Positions 10,001-24,300 of a DNA stretch of 64,000 bases are shown piece after piece (within the stretch, counting starts at the first letter, position 1; each line of letters opens with the position of its first letter). Origin of the DNA: Cladopsammia gracilis (taxonomy: Eukaryota > Cnidaria > Anthozoa > Scleractinia > Dendrophylliidae); contig JAJGOT010000259.1 in assembly GCA_022457155.1 (NCBI GenBank), positions 328,501 through 392,500 on the forward strand, written 5' to 3'. The position numbers and the translations under genes were made by a program. Under the pieces are notes generated by a model. The model made no database searches, had not been told where the DNA came from, and saw nothing but the letters and a program-made list of their open reading frames with translations.

Positions 10001-12222
10001 TCAGTTAGGAGTCTGAAAAGGTATATATATTATCAGGGAGTATCAGTAGTCTGTTCAGTATGTTATTCCAAATACAGGGGTAGTCCTTTAATATACTAGG
10101 GGCAGTACGCAGCTCTTACAAGGTCTTCTTTGATTGGCTGGACCCTAGCCCTGAAAACAATAGAGCTGCGTGATACCCAGGTCCAAATGAAATTAGAGGT
10201 TCTAAAGAGCTGCGTGGCTACTGAAATACTGTTGTTGCTGAGGTATGTTTGAATCCGAACGATTCATAGTTATACTAGTTTGTGTTAGTTCAGGCGGCGA
10301 TACGCGATATGGACCGTATGAAGACTGACATGAAGTTGGACCCCAGGAGTATCAGTAGTTTGTCTATTGTATACTATAGATTCACAGGGTGAATATTTGT
10401 AAACTCAAAACTATTTAATTGTCGTTTATGGCGCTTAAGACTCACTTACTTTTGAAAGGTCCGCACCCATAACTCCAATCACGTGATCGTTTGTACTGTG
10501 TTTATGGCTTGCTTTACCGCGGTATATCGTGTATAGACCGCGGTATATCGTGTTGTATCGTTTATGGTGCTTAAGACACTTACTTTTGAAAGTACGACAA
10601 AGGGAAGTCCGCACCCATAACTCCAATCACGTGATCGCTTGTTCTGTGTTTATGGATTCCTTCACCGCGGTATATCGTGTGGGCAGCGGTTATCACGACA
10701 CCTGCTCCTCCTGCGTCTATATAGGGAGGGGACAGAGCAACCAATCCCGTGTTACGTAACGCGGCATGATACCTACAAGTCAGAGCGAGACGATATTTAG
10801 TCAAAGTCGACAAAACTGAAATTAAATGGGATAGACGTTTTACTACAAAATTCTTAAAGTTTGTTTAAATCGTAGAAAGTGCAAATTACTTAACAGAAAG
10901 ACGAAATTTCGTCAAATATATCCGGAGATACCACATCATATGGAGTCTCATGATTGCTACGACAGAAATTCAAAAACCCCCCAAAAACAATGAAATCGCC
11001 CAAATGGACAACAGCTAGAAAACAAGCAAGGTGAGTAAATTTCTTTTATTTCATTAAAAGTAGGGTAAAATATTAGTTTATTGAGCGTTTAAATTTTTCG
11101 TTATTTTCAACTTGGCCATACGATGTCTTATAGAGTGCTCAAATTCTCGACGCCCGACATTGTAACACAACACCGCGTACTTCAGATAGTCACGTCCCAC
11201 TCGCTACGCTAAATCGATTTCTCCAATCGTGAGTTTGGGATCACGGCCTGTGGAGATATCTGTTGCCATGGTGGTAATGGTCATCTCGTTAAATTGGACT
11301 CTGATAATTTAAACTGGACAAAATGTCGCCAAATTTAACCAAAAGTACATTTTGACAAAATGTCTGGACACAACATTACCATGGTCTTTTTGTTGGGTCG
11401 TATGATTTTGCCAGCAAGACTCCGGGTGTCAGTCTGAAGACGCCGTTTGATGTGCCAAAATATCTCCACACAAGGTACTTTGTATAAGTTGCCTTCTCCT
11501 GTAACCAAATCTCATCGACCTTACTGGAAACTACCACTGTGTCTCGTATGCCTGGTTTGAATCCAGGATTCACAGCGCTTGTACTTGTCATGTATGATTT
11601 GTATGCTTTCACACGAGATATCGTCTCATCCAAGCCAAGGTAGGTATATGGATCTGTGAAGGCTTCTGCTCCAAACTTCACCACAGTTGTATCTATTATA
11701 GTAAAATATTTAAACGAACAAGAATATTAGTTACGTCTCACCAGTGAGATATTTCTTAAAAGACCCAATGTTGTTGGTGACTGATGTTTGAACGCAAAAG
11801 AAACAGCCAGCTTGTAATTAGATATCTCGATATTATTCTATGATTATTTTGTACATTATTCAGTGACATTAAGTTCCAAAATCACACAATCGTCTGAAAA
11901 TACTTTGTTATAACCCCTACTCTTTCTAACTAAGATACCTAATACAAATGCAGATTATATTTTACTGGTAAATGTCTTCTGCTGTGCATGGTTTTAATTT
12001 CCATAAAGTTACGAAACCACTATACATACCTTTAGATGCATATCTTGAAAAGTGAATACAAGGTTTATTGGGCCTTAATAAATCTAAACGATGATACAAG
12101 AACTTGAAACCTGTTTAAAGCCAAAAGTAAGGAATAGTTAAAACTGGCGTCGTGACAAAGTTGGAACGCTCATATAGGTGACGATGACGACGAAGAATGT
12201 GAGGACGATAATGATAATGATA

Positions 12223-12253
<31 letters not shown>

Positions 12254-12336
12254 GGATGATGATGATAATGATAATGATGATGATGATGATGATAATGATA
12301 ATGATGATGATGATGATAATGATAATGATGATGATG

Positions 12337-12368
<32 letters not shown>

Positions 12369-12561
12369 GATGATAGTGATGATGATGATGATGATAATGA
12401 TAATGATGATGATAATGATAATGATAATGATGATGATGATGATGATGATGATGAGGATGATGATGATAGTGATGATGATGATGATGATAATGATAATGAT
12501 GATGATGATGATGATGATGATGATAATGATAATGATGATGATGATGATGATGATAATGATA

Positions 12562-12596
<35 letters not shown>

Positions 12597-12654
12597 AGTG
12601 ATGATGATGATGATGATAATGATAATGATGATGATGATGATGATGATAATGATA

Positions 12655-12689
<35 letters not shown>

Positions 12690-12813
12690 AATGATAATGA
12701 TGATGATGATAATGATAATGATGATGATGATGATGATAATGATGATGATGATAGTGATGATGATGATGATGATGATAATGATAATGATGATGATGATGAT
12801 GATGATAATGATA

Positions 12814-12854
<41 letters not shown>

Positions 12855-12856
12855 AG

Positions 12857-12893
<37 letters not shown>

Positions 12894-13059
12894 AATGATA
12901 ATGATGATGATGATAATGATAATGATGATGATGATGATGATAATGATGATGATGATAGTGATGATGATGATGATGATGATAATGATAATGATGATGATGA
13001 TGATGATGATGATAATGATAATGATGATGATGATGATGATGATGATAAAGATAATGATA

Positions 13060-13097
<38 letters not shown>

Positions 13098-14588
13098 AGT
13101 GATGATGACAATGATGATGATAATGATAAATGGTGATAATGATAATGATAATGATAAATGGTGATAATGATAATGATAACGATAAATGGTGATAATGATA
13201 ATGATGATGGTGATGATAGTGATGATGATAATGATGAGGAAATTTCAAAACGGTCAAAAACTTTGCAAGAAAATCGTATTCAAAAGCCTAGTTGAACAAT
13301 TAAGGGAAGCAGATAAGCGAGCCAAATGGATTAAAGAAGTATCGTAAGAGCATGGGTACGACATTTTAGTTATGTCATATTAATCCGTTTCCCAAACTTC
13401 TTCATTCTTAACAATATGTTTTATGGTTCTGGTCTTGTGGTTTATGATTAGTAACCGTCATCTTTTTACTCTGCAAATTCAAAACATGACAGCTCATATG
13501 AGTGTTAACAATACGATTGCTTACTGTACCTGAAGGAATGGTCTGACTTGATAGCATTTCATCCTTATCACCATCTGCCACCACAATTCCCACAGTGAAT
13601 TTGGTTTTATCAATTGGCCTCCAGTAATATGTCGACGGCACATCTAAAACTGTAACTCCTTCCTTGATTTGGCCACCACGAGCAAGATACCGCTTTGATG
13701 TGAATGATGCGTTTCCGGATCCACCACTGAGAAAGTAACAAAAGCTAATAAACAAACAGCTTAACCCTTTAAACTCCCAAAAGAGCCCAAAATCAAAATT
13801 CAAGAAACATCCCAAATTTCATTTTGTAATATACTGAAACACAAATGGTACCATGCAAACGTACTGCCGAAAGGGTTTCATTTGAATGGTCACACCATAG
13901 GATTTTTTATACAGACTAAATAGTTAGAACTACACTACATGTCTTCATATTTGAATCTGGGAGTGAAAGGGTTAAAAAATAAGACACTATGAACAGTAAA
14001 CTGGATGATGGGCTTTATTGAAAAGCTCTGAAAATGAAGCTAGTGGTATAATGAATAATGAATAATGAAGCAAAATTTCGAAAGTACTTACTACTTGATG
14101 GACTGAAATACAACACTAAAACCTGGTTCTGATTCCAGGGCAGTAATGTCCATAAAAATTGGGTCGACAAAGGCATTAGAAGGGGCTGGCAGAAGAGGGT
14201 GCATCATAGTCCTTCCGGAGCTGTCCGCCATCCATACATAACTTAGTTGGCCTTTTTGAAAGTACGTGACTTCGGAAAGAAGATCGGCCATGCTGATATC
14301 TGTACCAACAACACCGATAAATTTGCCTTGGTGATAACATGGTAGTGTTATGGATGTTAAAAGTCCTGATGAAATAAAATGGAATCGGTGAGATATCATA
14401 CATATAACATCTGTATAATACATACATACATACATACATACATACACACATACTTTATAGTTGTGCTTCTTATAAAGGCGCCTTTTAAGCTACAATATTA
14501 AAACCTAACTTAAACATACCATACACTTTATAAAAATTTAAATGTGAAAATATAAATGTGAAAATAAATAAAAATAAAAATTTAAATG

Positions 14589-14628
<40 letters not shown>

Positions 14629-15248
14629 GTGAAGATTGGTTTTCCAACGATTATGCCACAATTGGAAGAAGGCTCCTATGGATACTACACGCTTGCACTC
14701 AAATGGTTAGGTAGTGTAATAGGAGCAAACAGCGAACTTCTTCACATGTCAAAGATTAAATGGACGTAAACGTTTCAGGTTAGCGAGATTACAATTAAAA
14801 TTAAAATAAATATAAAAATAAAAATAATTTGTCCACAAACAATAAAGTTCTTAATTACAGGTAAATAAAAAGAATGGAAGTGCTAATTAAAAGTTGCCAA
14901 ACCAGTAGGGTATTACATAATTGCCAAAAATACAATGGAAAAGATCGTAACAAATTCTACAAAAGCGTTTTCTAAGTGCAATTATGTAATACCCTACTTG
15001 CTTGGCAGCTTTTAATTAGCACTTCCATTCTTTTTATCTACCTGTAATTAAGAACTTTATTTTTTTAGACAAATTATTTTTATTTTTATTTTAATTGTAA
15101 TCTCGCTATATAACACCTTATTTTTAAAAATTTACTCCAATTATTTTTAATTTTTACATTGTACTGAAGAAGCCCGAACGGGCGAAACGTTTACGTCCAT
15201 TAAATCTTTGGCATGTGCAGACGTTCACTGTTTGCTCCTATTACACTA

Positions 15249-15305
<57 letters not shown>

Positions 15306-18300
15306 GTGTATGATTTAATTTAATTATTAACATCTGTAAAGGTTTGGAGTAAACAAATAAATGAAAAATAAAAAAAATGAAATGTGTGTATGTGTGTGTG
15401 AGTGTAAGAAATAAAAGTTAAAATATAGAAACGGTATAAAATAACTACGTTAACGGGATACTATATGTTTTGTTACACTTTTCTTGAAAGTCTTAAGGTT
15501 TTTAATTGACTTTAAGTCTTTTGGGAGTTCATTCCAAATCTTAGCTCCTCTGTAGTGAAACGATCGTTGACCAGTGGTCAATCTACATAGTGGTAAGTTG
15601 AAGTCTTGGTTACGCCTTGTTGCTCTGTTGTGTACTTCAGATCTTCGTATGAACTTGTTTGATAGATATTGCGGAGTATTTCCACATACACATTTATTGT
15701 GAGTTGGAAAAAAGGCATTGTGGAAGACATCTTAGCATCCTAAACACACTATCACGGAACAGGCTGGCCGAGGTCGTGCTTTCATCTTACCACCAAAGTT
15801 GGTGCACATATATAGAATCGATTGGTGGATTGCAGGAAGGCCTATAATTTGGGAGCCGAAACATTTTTAATACCCCCTCACAGGGAGGGGGCTCTAAGCA
15901 TTTTAAGTCATTTAAATCCTCCAATTACAAATTGTCGTCAGCAAGGACCGCGCCCCTTCCCTTTTCCACGCAGTTCTTAGAATTTTGATATTTGAAAGAT
16001 CCACTCTGGATTCCTAATTAGTAGATCATGCCAAGTCGGTCTCGTGTTATAAACATGTCATTTTTTTATGTAATACGGGGACTAATACGAGTGGTTTCTT
16101 ACCTGTGCCAAAAGCGTCAATGTAAGGGATGGAGATGATTGGCTCATTGCGAATGGTATTGGATGAGAAAAAGTCATAATAAGTAGCCATGTCACTTCGC
16201 AATTTCTCTGTGTTCGCCACATAGGTAAATTTTCCAACCTTGAAGCAAAACAAAACGTTTAAAACCAGAGAAAACATATCGCAGCACCTCCGAAGTTGGT
16301 CAAGGCTTTGAAAATTATACTTAATATTATAGTTTCTCCTTTATAATATTTGGATTGTATAAAAAGCAAAAGACACGAACAGCCCAACTAAAAATCACAA
16401 ACAAACGTCTAGTTGAGTCTTGTATTCATTCTTTTCATCCATACGTCTGATGATAGACAGTTGTGCGTTGAAGCGTTTATAAACTTCAGTGTCACTAAGC
16501 CCCGTCATGTTTATAATTGGAAAATGACAAATGTTCAATATGATATCGATTGAATAAAATCGTCGCATGCACATCACGTTAATATCACGAGGCCGATCCG
16601 TTTAATGTTATATAAATATTTTGTTAATATCACGAGACCGAAATACCAATCACTGAAACAACAAAGACTGATCACGTGGAGAACAATAGAACACATTCCA
16701 GATCTCCCTAGCAACTTGAGTAGCTGAATGTAAAAATAAAATTTAGTTTCGGGTAAGCTTGATGTTAGGGAGAATGCAATTTTGTTAATTCACACTGGCC
16801 ACTGTCACGTTACATGTCACGCCTTGTCAGGCGATTGCGTTCTTTTGTTATATAAAGCGAGAAACCAGAGTTTAATCTTTCAATTCTGACTTGGACACGG
16901 CGGTAAGACGATTGATCTTTTTTGAAACTCTTCCTTGACTTTTTTGCGAAGCTCGTCTTTGAGTTTTTCAAGATCTGACGTTTGAGTTTGCCTCCTTTTT
17001 CTCACCAGAGCGGATTGCGTTCTTTAGTTTGTGATACTTTTCAACCTCACGGAGGACGATTGAAAACTCTGAATCGCTGATTCGATTATCAGTGAGAGCT
17101 TTTGAAACCAACTTGCAGACAGAGTTTCGTTTAGCAAGGGCGATTTTCTCATGTTTTGTTATCTTTTTCTCGAGCCGCTTGCTAAACACGGTAAGACTGG
17201 CGGATGAAAAGCCTGTAAGAGCAGCCACACCAGCAAGAGCAGGGCTGGTGACAAGCCCGACTCCAGTCAGAGCTGTTGTAATGGTAGCTGAAGACAAGCC
17301 TGTAGAAATTAAACCAAGGACAACAGCTGAACAATGAACAATGGAGTGGGTTCGCTTGTACTTCTTCGCTACCTGCCTATAGTGGTCGGCCTCTGACTCA
17401 AGTTCTTTTTGCAAATCAGAGATTTTCTTGAGACGAAAGTCTTCACCATTTTGCAAAACTGGGTAAAGTGGTAGACTTTCGCTGTATTCCGGAGCCGATG
17501 GCAACACGTTAGCCGAGCTCATGGTTTGTGTATATATATTTTTTAATTTATTTTCACTTCACGATCAAATTCTAGGGGCATGTTATTGAAGTCGAAGAGG
17601 TCATTGTTCTCATCCCTCACAGACAGAGTTATGCTGTTTACATAATCGCCAGACGAGACGTCACGCAAGACGTTCTGCTGTGTTGATTCATAGAAAACCT
17701 TTTGAAAAGGCTTTCCACGTAGATCAAATCAAATGTTCAGCCGACTCTTCAACGTAAAAACAAAAGGTGGCGGCAGACCCAACATGAATCTGACCAAATA
17801 TCTCACGGGCAACAGGTTCGGCCTCCTTATCGACCTTAGATCAATGGCTGATACAACCCTACATGGTAACGGCCAGCGCCTCGTCAACACAAAGAACGGC
17901 GTGCATCTTGAGATCGAAAGGGCAACCTCCGGCACGGGAAATGTGCACTGCCACATCTACACTATCAGCGACTCACAGATGAACATCATGGACAAACAGC
18001 TGCAGGCGGTTCAGTATTAAAACACACATATAGAGAATGGACCCACGAAAGCTGCCCCTCAATGCCCTAATTATCGGGCCGACTAACTCTGGCAAAACAC
18101 AATATCTTCTGAATCAACTCCGAGGCCCCTTCAGGGGCAAGTTTGACTATATCGTTCTCTTGTGCCCCACCTTTATCCAAAACGAGACCTACGATGGCTT
18201 CGTGGATAATGAGCCACGCATTTTCGTGATTGTCTGTCAGCAGCATGAGATTGAACAATGGTTAACTTTAGCCAGTTATCACTTCAACGGGACAAACACG

Positions 18301-21300
18301 CTCATCATTCTCGATCACTGTGCCGCTTCGAAGGACGTGAAAGGCCGCACGAGTCAACTTGTACAACTAGGATTCAGTGCGCGCCACAGTGGCATTTCCG
18401 TGTGGGTGTTGACACAGCAGTTACCAGCATTGCGAAACCCTTTAGGGAAAACGCCGCAGCGATTGTACTTTTTTACACCCCATCAAGCAAAACAACGAAG
18501 GCTATCTTCGAGGACTATGCCGGTGAGCTAACACATGAGGAGTACAAAGAGCTTATTGCAAAACTAAAGGGGCGCACCTTTACTCACCTGGTTTTCTCTC
18601 TGCGGCATCCATATGGGGTTGAGGTTAAAATATGAAAACACACTTATATACTCCTGAGCCATGAACACCTCTCTAGTCTCCACAAGCTCACGGTCTTTTC
18701 GCAGCTTCTGGGTGAATTGCAGAGCAAGACAGAAGAAATGCAAATCCAGACAATCAAAGCCGCTGGCGAGGACGGCCTTGCCAAAGACAGAGTTGTTCAT
18801 CAACTTGAAGAAGTTCTTCTCGAAGTCAGAAGTGGCTTGCTTTCTGAGTTCTGTGTTCAGCCTTATGTACGGATCCATCCAAGACTTCTGCTCGAATTTG
18901 AGGATTCGATGAATCTTCTTCAACTTCATGCCTAGCTCGAGATAAAGCTGAAGAGTCCTGTAGCGCAGAACATATCTGGCTTTGTCCTTTAGGGTTAGGA
19001 GCAACTTCTCTGTCTTATCCTCCGCCTGCCCCTCTATCAATGCCCTTTGATAAGGAGACATCCACGACTTCTCGACTTTATGCTTTTCTGGCGCTAGAGG
19101 ATAAGCGTTGTGTTCATCGTGCAGCTCCTCGGGGTATTCTAGATCAACCTCGAGGATATAGCCAATCTTTCTGTGTTTGGGGACCACTTCCTGATTTGGT
19201 GTTGTGTTGGGAACACTAAGCACCATTGAAAGTTGCCAACAGGGAGGGGTTGACTCATGGCCCAACCGTAAAGATTGTTTGCATCGAAGTACATGATGTA
19301 GCTGGTTTCTTGATCCGGGTTGTGATCATCAAGAAAAGGGTTGTTCGCTTTGCAGAAGCGCCTGCTCTCCATTGAAATACCACCACGCATGCCTTTTTCA
19401 ACAAAGAGGTGCATGTTGATGTCTGTGAGCAGTTCTAGACTGATTCCTGCGTATTTCAAAAGAGCGTCCCAGCTGAGGCCCGGGGCTGTATAGTAATGCG
19501 CTGGGTCAAGTTTGTAGTGCTTAAGGCTTTTTTTTCTGAAGTTCTCGAATAGATCTGCCAGAAGTAGTACGTCCGTCTCTAGGTAAAGATCGTGATACTC
19601 ACCGAGGTCTTTACATTCGAACGCTTTCCACACTTCCTGCGCATGAGTGTAGTCTTCATCGCTGATGTGTTCCTTTTTGAGCTCGCTATAGAACGCGGTC
19701 TTCTCTGGGAGTGACTTCTCCTCAAACCGCCCCCAAGAGTCCATGTACTCGTATGGGTAGTCTCCTTTTTGCGGAAGGAGCTTGAGTTTATTGGGGTCCT
19801 TTTCATGGTTCCCCGTGATTGTGAAGGACTCTGGTTTGTTTGATTTAACCAGATTGTCGAGGCTTGACTGCATGAACTGTAAGCTGTCCATGAACCTCAA
19901 GTTGCCAAGAGAGAAAGAGACGTATTTCTCCATATTTGTCGGGATGCACTTCAGATCAGATTGTACTTCAGCTATGCCGCTCATGATATGATGTGCATCG
20001 TAGCTCTTCAAGTTGTGAAACACAACAGGGATTGTCCAGTTTCAGGGTTGATTCTGAAGTGATTCAGATTACACGCTTTGTGAGCAACTCCTCGATACTT
20101 GCCTGTTATGTGGCAGTGATCTCTAACAGCGTCTCTCATGAAGCCTCGTACGAGAGATTCTCCGCAGAAGAGGCAGTCGACCTGCTGAAAGATAGACTTT
20201 GTCTTTTGCTGCCTTTTGTTTCTTGGACCTACGAAGGGGAACGCCTCCAGCCGCCCTGTTTCTTCGTTTTGGATATAGGTTTTAAATGCATTGGTGTAGC
20301 ATTTGTTGGTTTTGTGATGAACAAGACCCGCGTACGCTCCCGTGTTTGGATCGTATAGGTCGATAGAGTCGTTGAAGTTCTCCTTGTAGAGACACTCATT
20401 ACAGATGCTGCAACAATCTGAGTTGTTGAAATTTGCCCATTCTTCTGTTGTCATAGAAATGGGCTTCTTGTGATGAAGTTCGTCTCTTATCTCTCTCTCT
20501 AACAGTTGTATGTAGTAGAGAAACCGCCTCACCGTGTCCTCACCTCTGTATAAGTATGGCCCTTTTGTTTCACCATCAGATCGAACAGCCATCATACAGA
20601 ACCCGCATGGTGTGTGCACTGCTGTTTTGGTTGTGCTGCTTTCTTTTGGATCTGGCTTGCAAGTGTCGATTTTTGTAACGAGACTTTAGAAGTCAGCATA
20701 CATAACGTAAGGCACTTTCATCTGGTTGTGGTGGCTCTCGAAATGCAGGATGTTTTCGCCATCTTTGGGCATTTCAGTTCGAACTGGTCTGCCTTTGATA
20801 CCCCTGCAGTCAAGCAGATGTTTGTCGAAAACATCTTGCGATGAAAACCCTTGAAGACATCTTTCGCAGAAATGTATCCTTCGGCCTGCCTCATAATTGC
20901 TATGAAGAACCCTGCTTAGACTTGTTATGTAGCAGTAGTGTGTGTTATTGTTAGTGGTTATCAGCATTAGGTTGATTCGCCTTATATTAGGATCTTCTAC
21001 TTCACTAATTCTAAGGACTGTTGTTTTACCGTTTTGCCAGCCAAAGACGTTAATTGCAAGGCTATTACGTTTTTCTACTTCAGAGATTTGATGCAAGGGA
21101 GTAGGGAAAAAGATGCCTGTGAAGTCTAAGCCATCTTCTGTCGGATACTTGCTTGGTCTGTCTGAATGCCTCCTATCTCGAGTGGGGAACAGCGCAGCTC
21201 GCAAAGCCCATCGAAAGCATTGATCATCTCTGTTTTTGATGTTTATGATGGCCTGTTTTGCTTTTAGCTTTGGAGGAAGAGGGATATAAGAACCGCCTCT

Positions 21301-24300
21301 AATAGCTTGATATCTTCCGAAATCAAGGAAAACATACTCAACTCTGTCGATAACCCAGCCTGATCCCATGTTTACCCATCTGGCTACTTCTTCCTTATTT
21401 GAGTTGATAACAGCTTGTAGTTGCCCGGCAACTGCTGCTTGATAAAAGTGTGTCACTATGAGAGGATACTCTTGCCTAAAGTAGTGTGTGATCCTTTCTG
21501 TTCCGTTGACTCGACTCTTTCCTTTAAAAAGTGAACCAAGAATGAAAGATTCACTTTGATGGGACCAAGATCCGTGATCTCTCTAACTATAGTTCGAACT
21601 ATAGTAGGTTTGTTTTCTTGATAGAACAAGTCGAGATCATTTATTGGATAGACCCAAGAACGGTCATTTTATAGCTGTGAAGCCAGTCACGCCAACCCCG
21701 ATGACTCCGAACGAACTGAAGTGATGCATCCATGGAGGTGTATATACAAAGGGCTATACATTTATTCAATTGGAAATCTCCGACCCCAGTAACACAGGAG
21801 GCATTAAATCATGTCATCTAACCCTTATTTGGGGTGGGGTCGTATCGCAAGGGCTGACGAGGAAAACATAATTAGGTGGGGTCGTATAGAATGGATCGCT
21901 AGGTAGTATAGGGGGAGGGTGCATCCGGCCCCACCCCAAATAAGGGTTAGGTGACATGATTTAACGCCTCCCACCACATAACGCTCTGAGCCCACAGAGC
22001 GACTGAAAGGAGGTCTGTGGGCGAAAGAGCGTTATGTGGTGGGAGGCGTTAAATCATGTCACCTAACCCTTATTTGGGGTGGGGCCGGATGCACCCTCCC
22101 CCTATACTACTACGTTTCAAACCGTGGTACCACAGCTGGCCCTACGTGCCTGAGCTGATTGATATCAATCTATGTAATTTGTTTATATGGTAAAACTAGT
22201 CTTCTAGCTCAGAGTGTCCAGGCATTGAAGATGATTTGAGCTTTCTCCTTTGACTGATGCCGTGATTCAGTAGGCGCCGATAAACTGCAGACACGAATGA
22301 TCTAACAGAAACTACAAGCCATGTTTTCGATTGCCGATGCTCACTATAATGACCTAAAGACTAAAACCTGCTGAGCCATCGGTAAATAATAGTCATTTTC
22401 ATTCACTAAATAGCCAAGCGCGGAGAAAAAATACTAAGTCGTTTTGGCAAGTCTGCTCGCGACATCTGTTTGCACGCGCAATTTGAATTCAAACGATGGA
22501 TCAGGACCTGGGACCGAGTGCGCTCAGATGTAGAATAAATAGGTATTGCTAACATATATGAATAACATAGAACCACGAAAAGTTAACGAGTCATGAGGCG
22601 CCTTCCTAGATTTATCGAACCGCCGACTGTTGAGTTGAGCTGTTCGTGTCTTTTACTTTTACAAAAATAAAGTTGGACCTTTTGTTGTATGTTACGGTTT
22701 GGCACAAACTAATTATTTCGCCCATTAGTCCAAACATTTCAAATTAAAGGTTTGCAACAGGTATTAAAACATTTGGGGTGAAACTCTAATGTTTTAATAT
22801 AAATGATAACATTAGCCACATATTAAGGTTTCTTTCTTTGCTATAATTCTTTTTCTTCTAGCACAAAAGATTCGTTCAGTCCTTCTCTTGGTTGCTTGCG
22901 GGTTTTTGCGTTCGGGTGTCGGCCACTTTGTCGTTCGGTGATTCATAGTTTTAGCTGTCCTTTCAGTTGTGCTCTGATTTTCGGTGCGTCATTTTGGCTG
23001 CTCTTCCGTTCGTTTGTTCTCGGTTTGTGATTTTTAGTTGGGCTGTTCGTGTCTGTTGCTTTTTATACAATAATAAAGTTCAAGTTCATCATTGAAATTG
23101 ATTTGCTGGCATTAAAACACAGTGACGACCGATTGATTAATTCCCAATATCAGCCTACAAATTCTCCTTTCTTGTCCCCATACGTTTCTTATAGAATAAG
23201 TGGGGAGAATTTTCTAAAATATCAAGGGAATTCATCTTGGTTGATGTTATCGTTAATTCTCATGACTTTTCCAACTGATTAAGGATTAAAATCACAAAGG
23301 GAAATTTGGCGATGATCACTAAAAAAAAAAGATAAAGTCGCACTCGGGCCACGATGGCCCACACGGTCGGAGCTTAACCCGGTTTCCGTAGCATGAAGCA
23401 ACTAGGAATATTGCTACTCCCCCCTGGATGGGATGCTAGTCCATCGCAGGGTTACCCCCAGCATTTTGTCGCCGGTACCCATTTATACACCTGGGTAGAG
23501 AGAGACAGTGTGGAGTAAAGTTTCTTGTCTAAGGAAACAACACGACGGCAGAGACCAGGCTCGAACCACCGACCTTCAGGTTGAAAGTCCGATGCGCTAA
23601 CAACTAGACCACCGTGTCGCGGCGATGATCGCTATTGGGGCTTAAAAGGTCAAGGTCAGACCCTGAAACTTTCCCTACGTGATTGTGTTTTGAAAAACAT
23701 AAACATTCCGTTTGAACGCGGTTCTGTCTTCCAATAATGCTTGGTTAGAAGTTCATATTATTTGTCTGAAATTATTAGAAGTACAGCCGACCACATGGTC
23801 AAACGAAATCTGTATCTGTTAGGTTCTTACAGTGACATCAGGTGCCCTTGTCACACCGAGACCTTGTTGATCAGCAATGAACTGTAGTATCGATAAGTTC
23901 TGCAGCATTCCATACGTCAAAATCGCCACTGAATTATTCAGCTCCTCATTTTTTCTTTTGATGGTTTCCAAGATTGCTGTCTTATCATCAGTTGGCTCAC
24001 CATCCGTCAGAAAGATGATGACCTTTTTTCTGGAAGAATCGATTCTATCAGATGAGCCTTTGAACAGGTCAAACGCACGATTAAATGCGTTGGAATAATG
24101 TGTACCTCCTGTGAAAAAAGGAAACATATGCATACAGATAGGAGATTTTAGACTGTTAATTGTTTGCTAAGAAGACTCAACAGACTTATTGACCAGTATC
24201 AATCCGTTACAGTATTGAAAAGATTACATTCCGCTAGAATAACATCGAGGTCAACAACTGCCTGCACTTTACGAAACTGTATCTTGGACAAAACAAACGG

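Larger units (their letters stand above)
16968..21660. mobile_element. Degenerate Polinton/Maverick-like (adintovirus-type) element in intron 4 of gene A
   Basis: A cluster of five virus-like gene pieces without introns: a minus-strand membrane protein, a minus-strand C-terminal fragment, a plus-strand C-terminal fragment, a plus-strand packaging ATPase and a minus-strand protein-primed-type family B DNA polymerase. The polymerase plus A32-like ATPase pair is the hallmark of Polintons and related endogenous viruses. No integrase, protease or complete capsid gene is present. The polymerase and ATPase carry frame breaks, so this is a decayed and rearranged copy. Terminal inverted repeats were not identified; the ends given are the outermost coding signals. 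Confidence 0.8.

Noticed and set aside
12115..13257. Long open frames rich in His/Tyr, Ser/Leu or Met/Ile on both strands
   Set aside because: All are translations of one GAT-type microsatellite; every frame is open because the repeat has few stops.
16395..16577. Possible extra exon of gene A
   Set aside because: Exons 4 and 5 join in phase without it, and gene B has no counterpart.
23581..23628. tRNA gene
   Set aside because: Only box A and box B similarity on the minus strand; no cloverleaf 3' half, and the body and target-site duplication fit a SINE.
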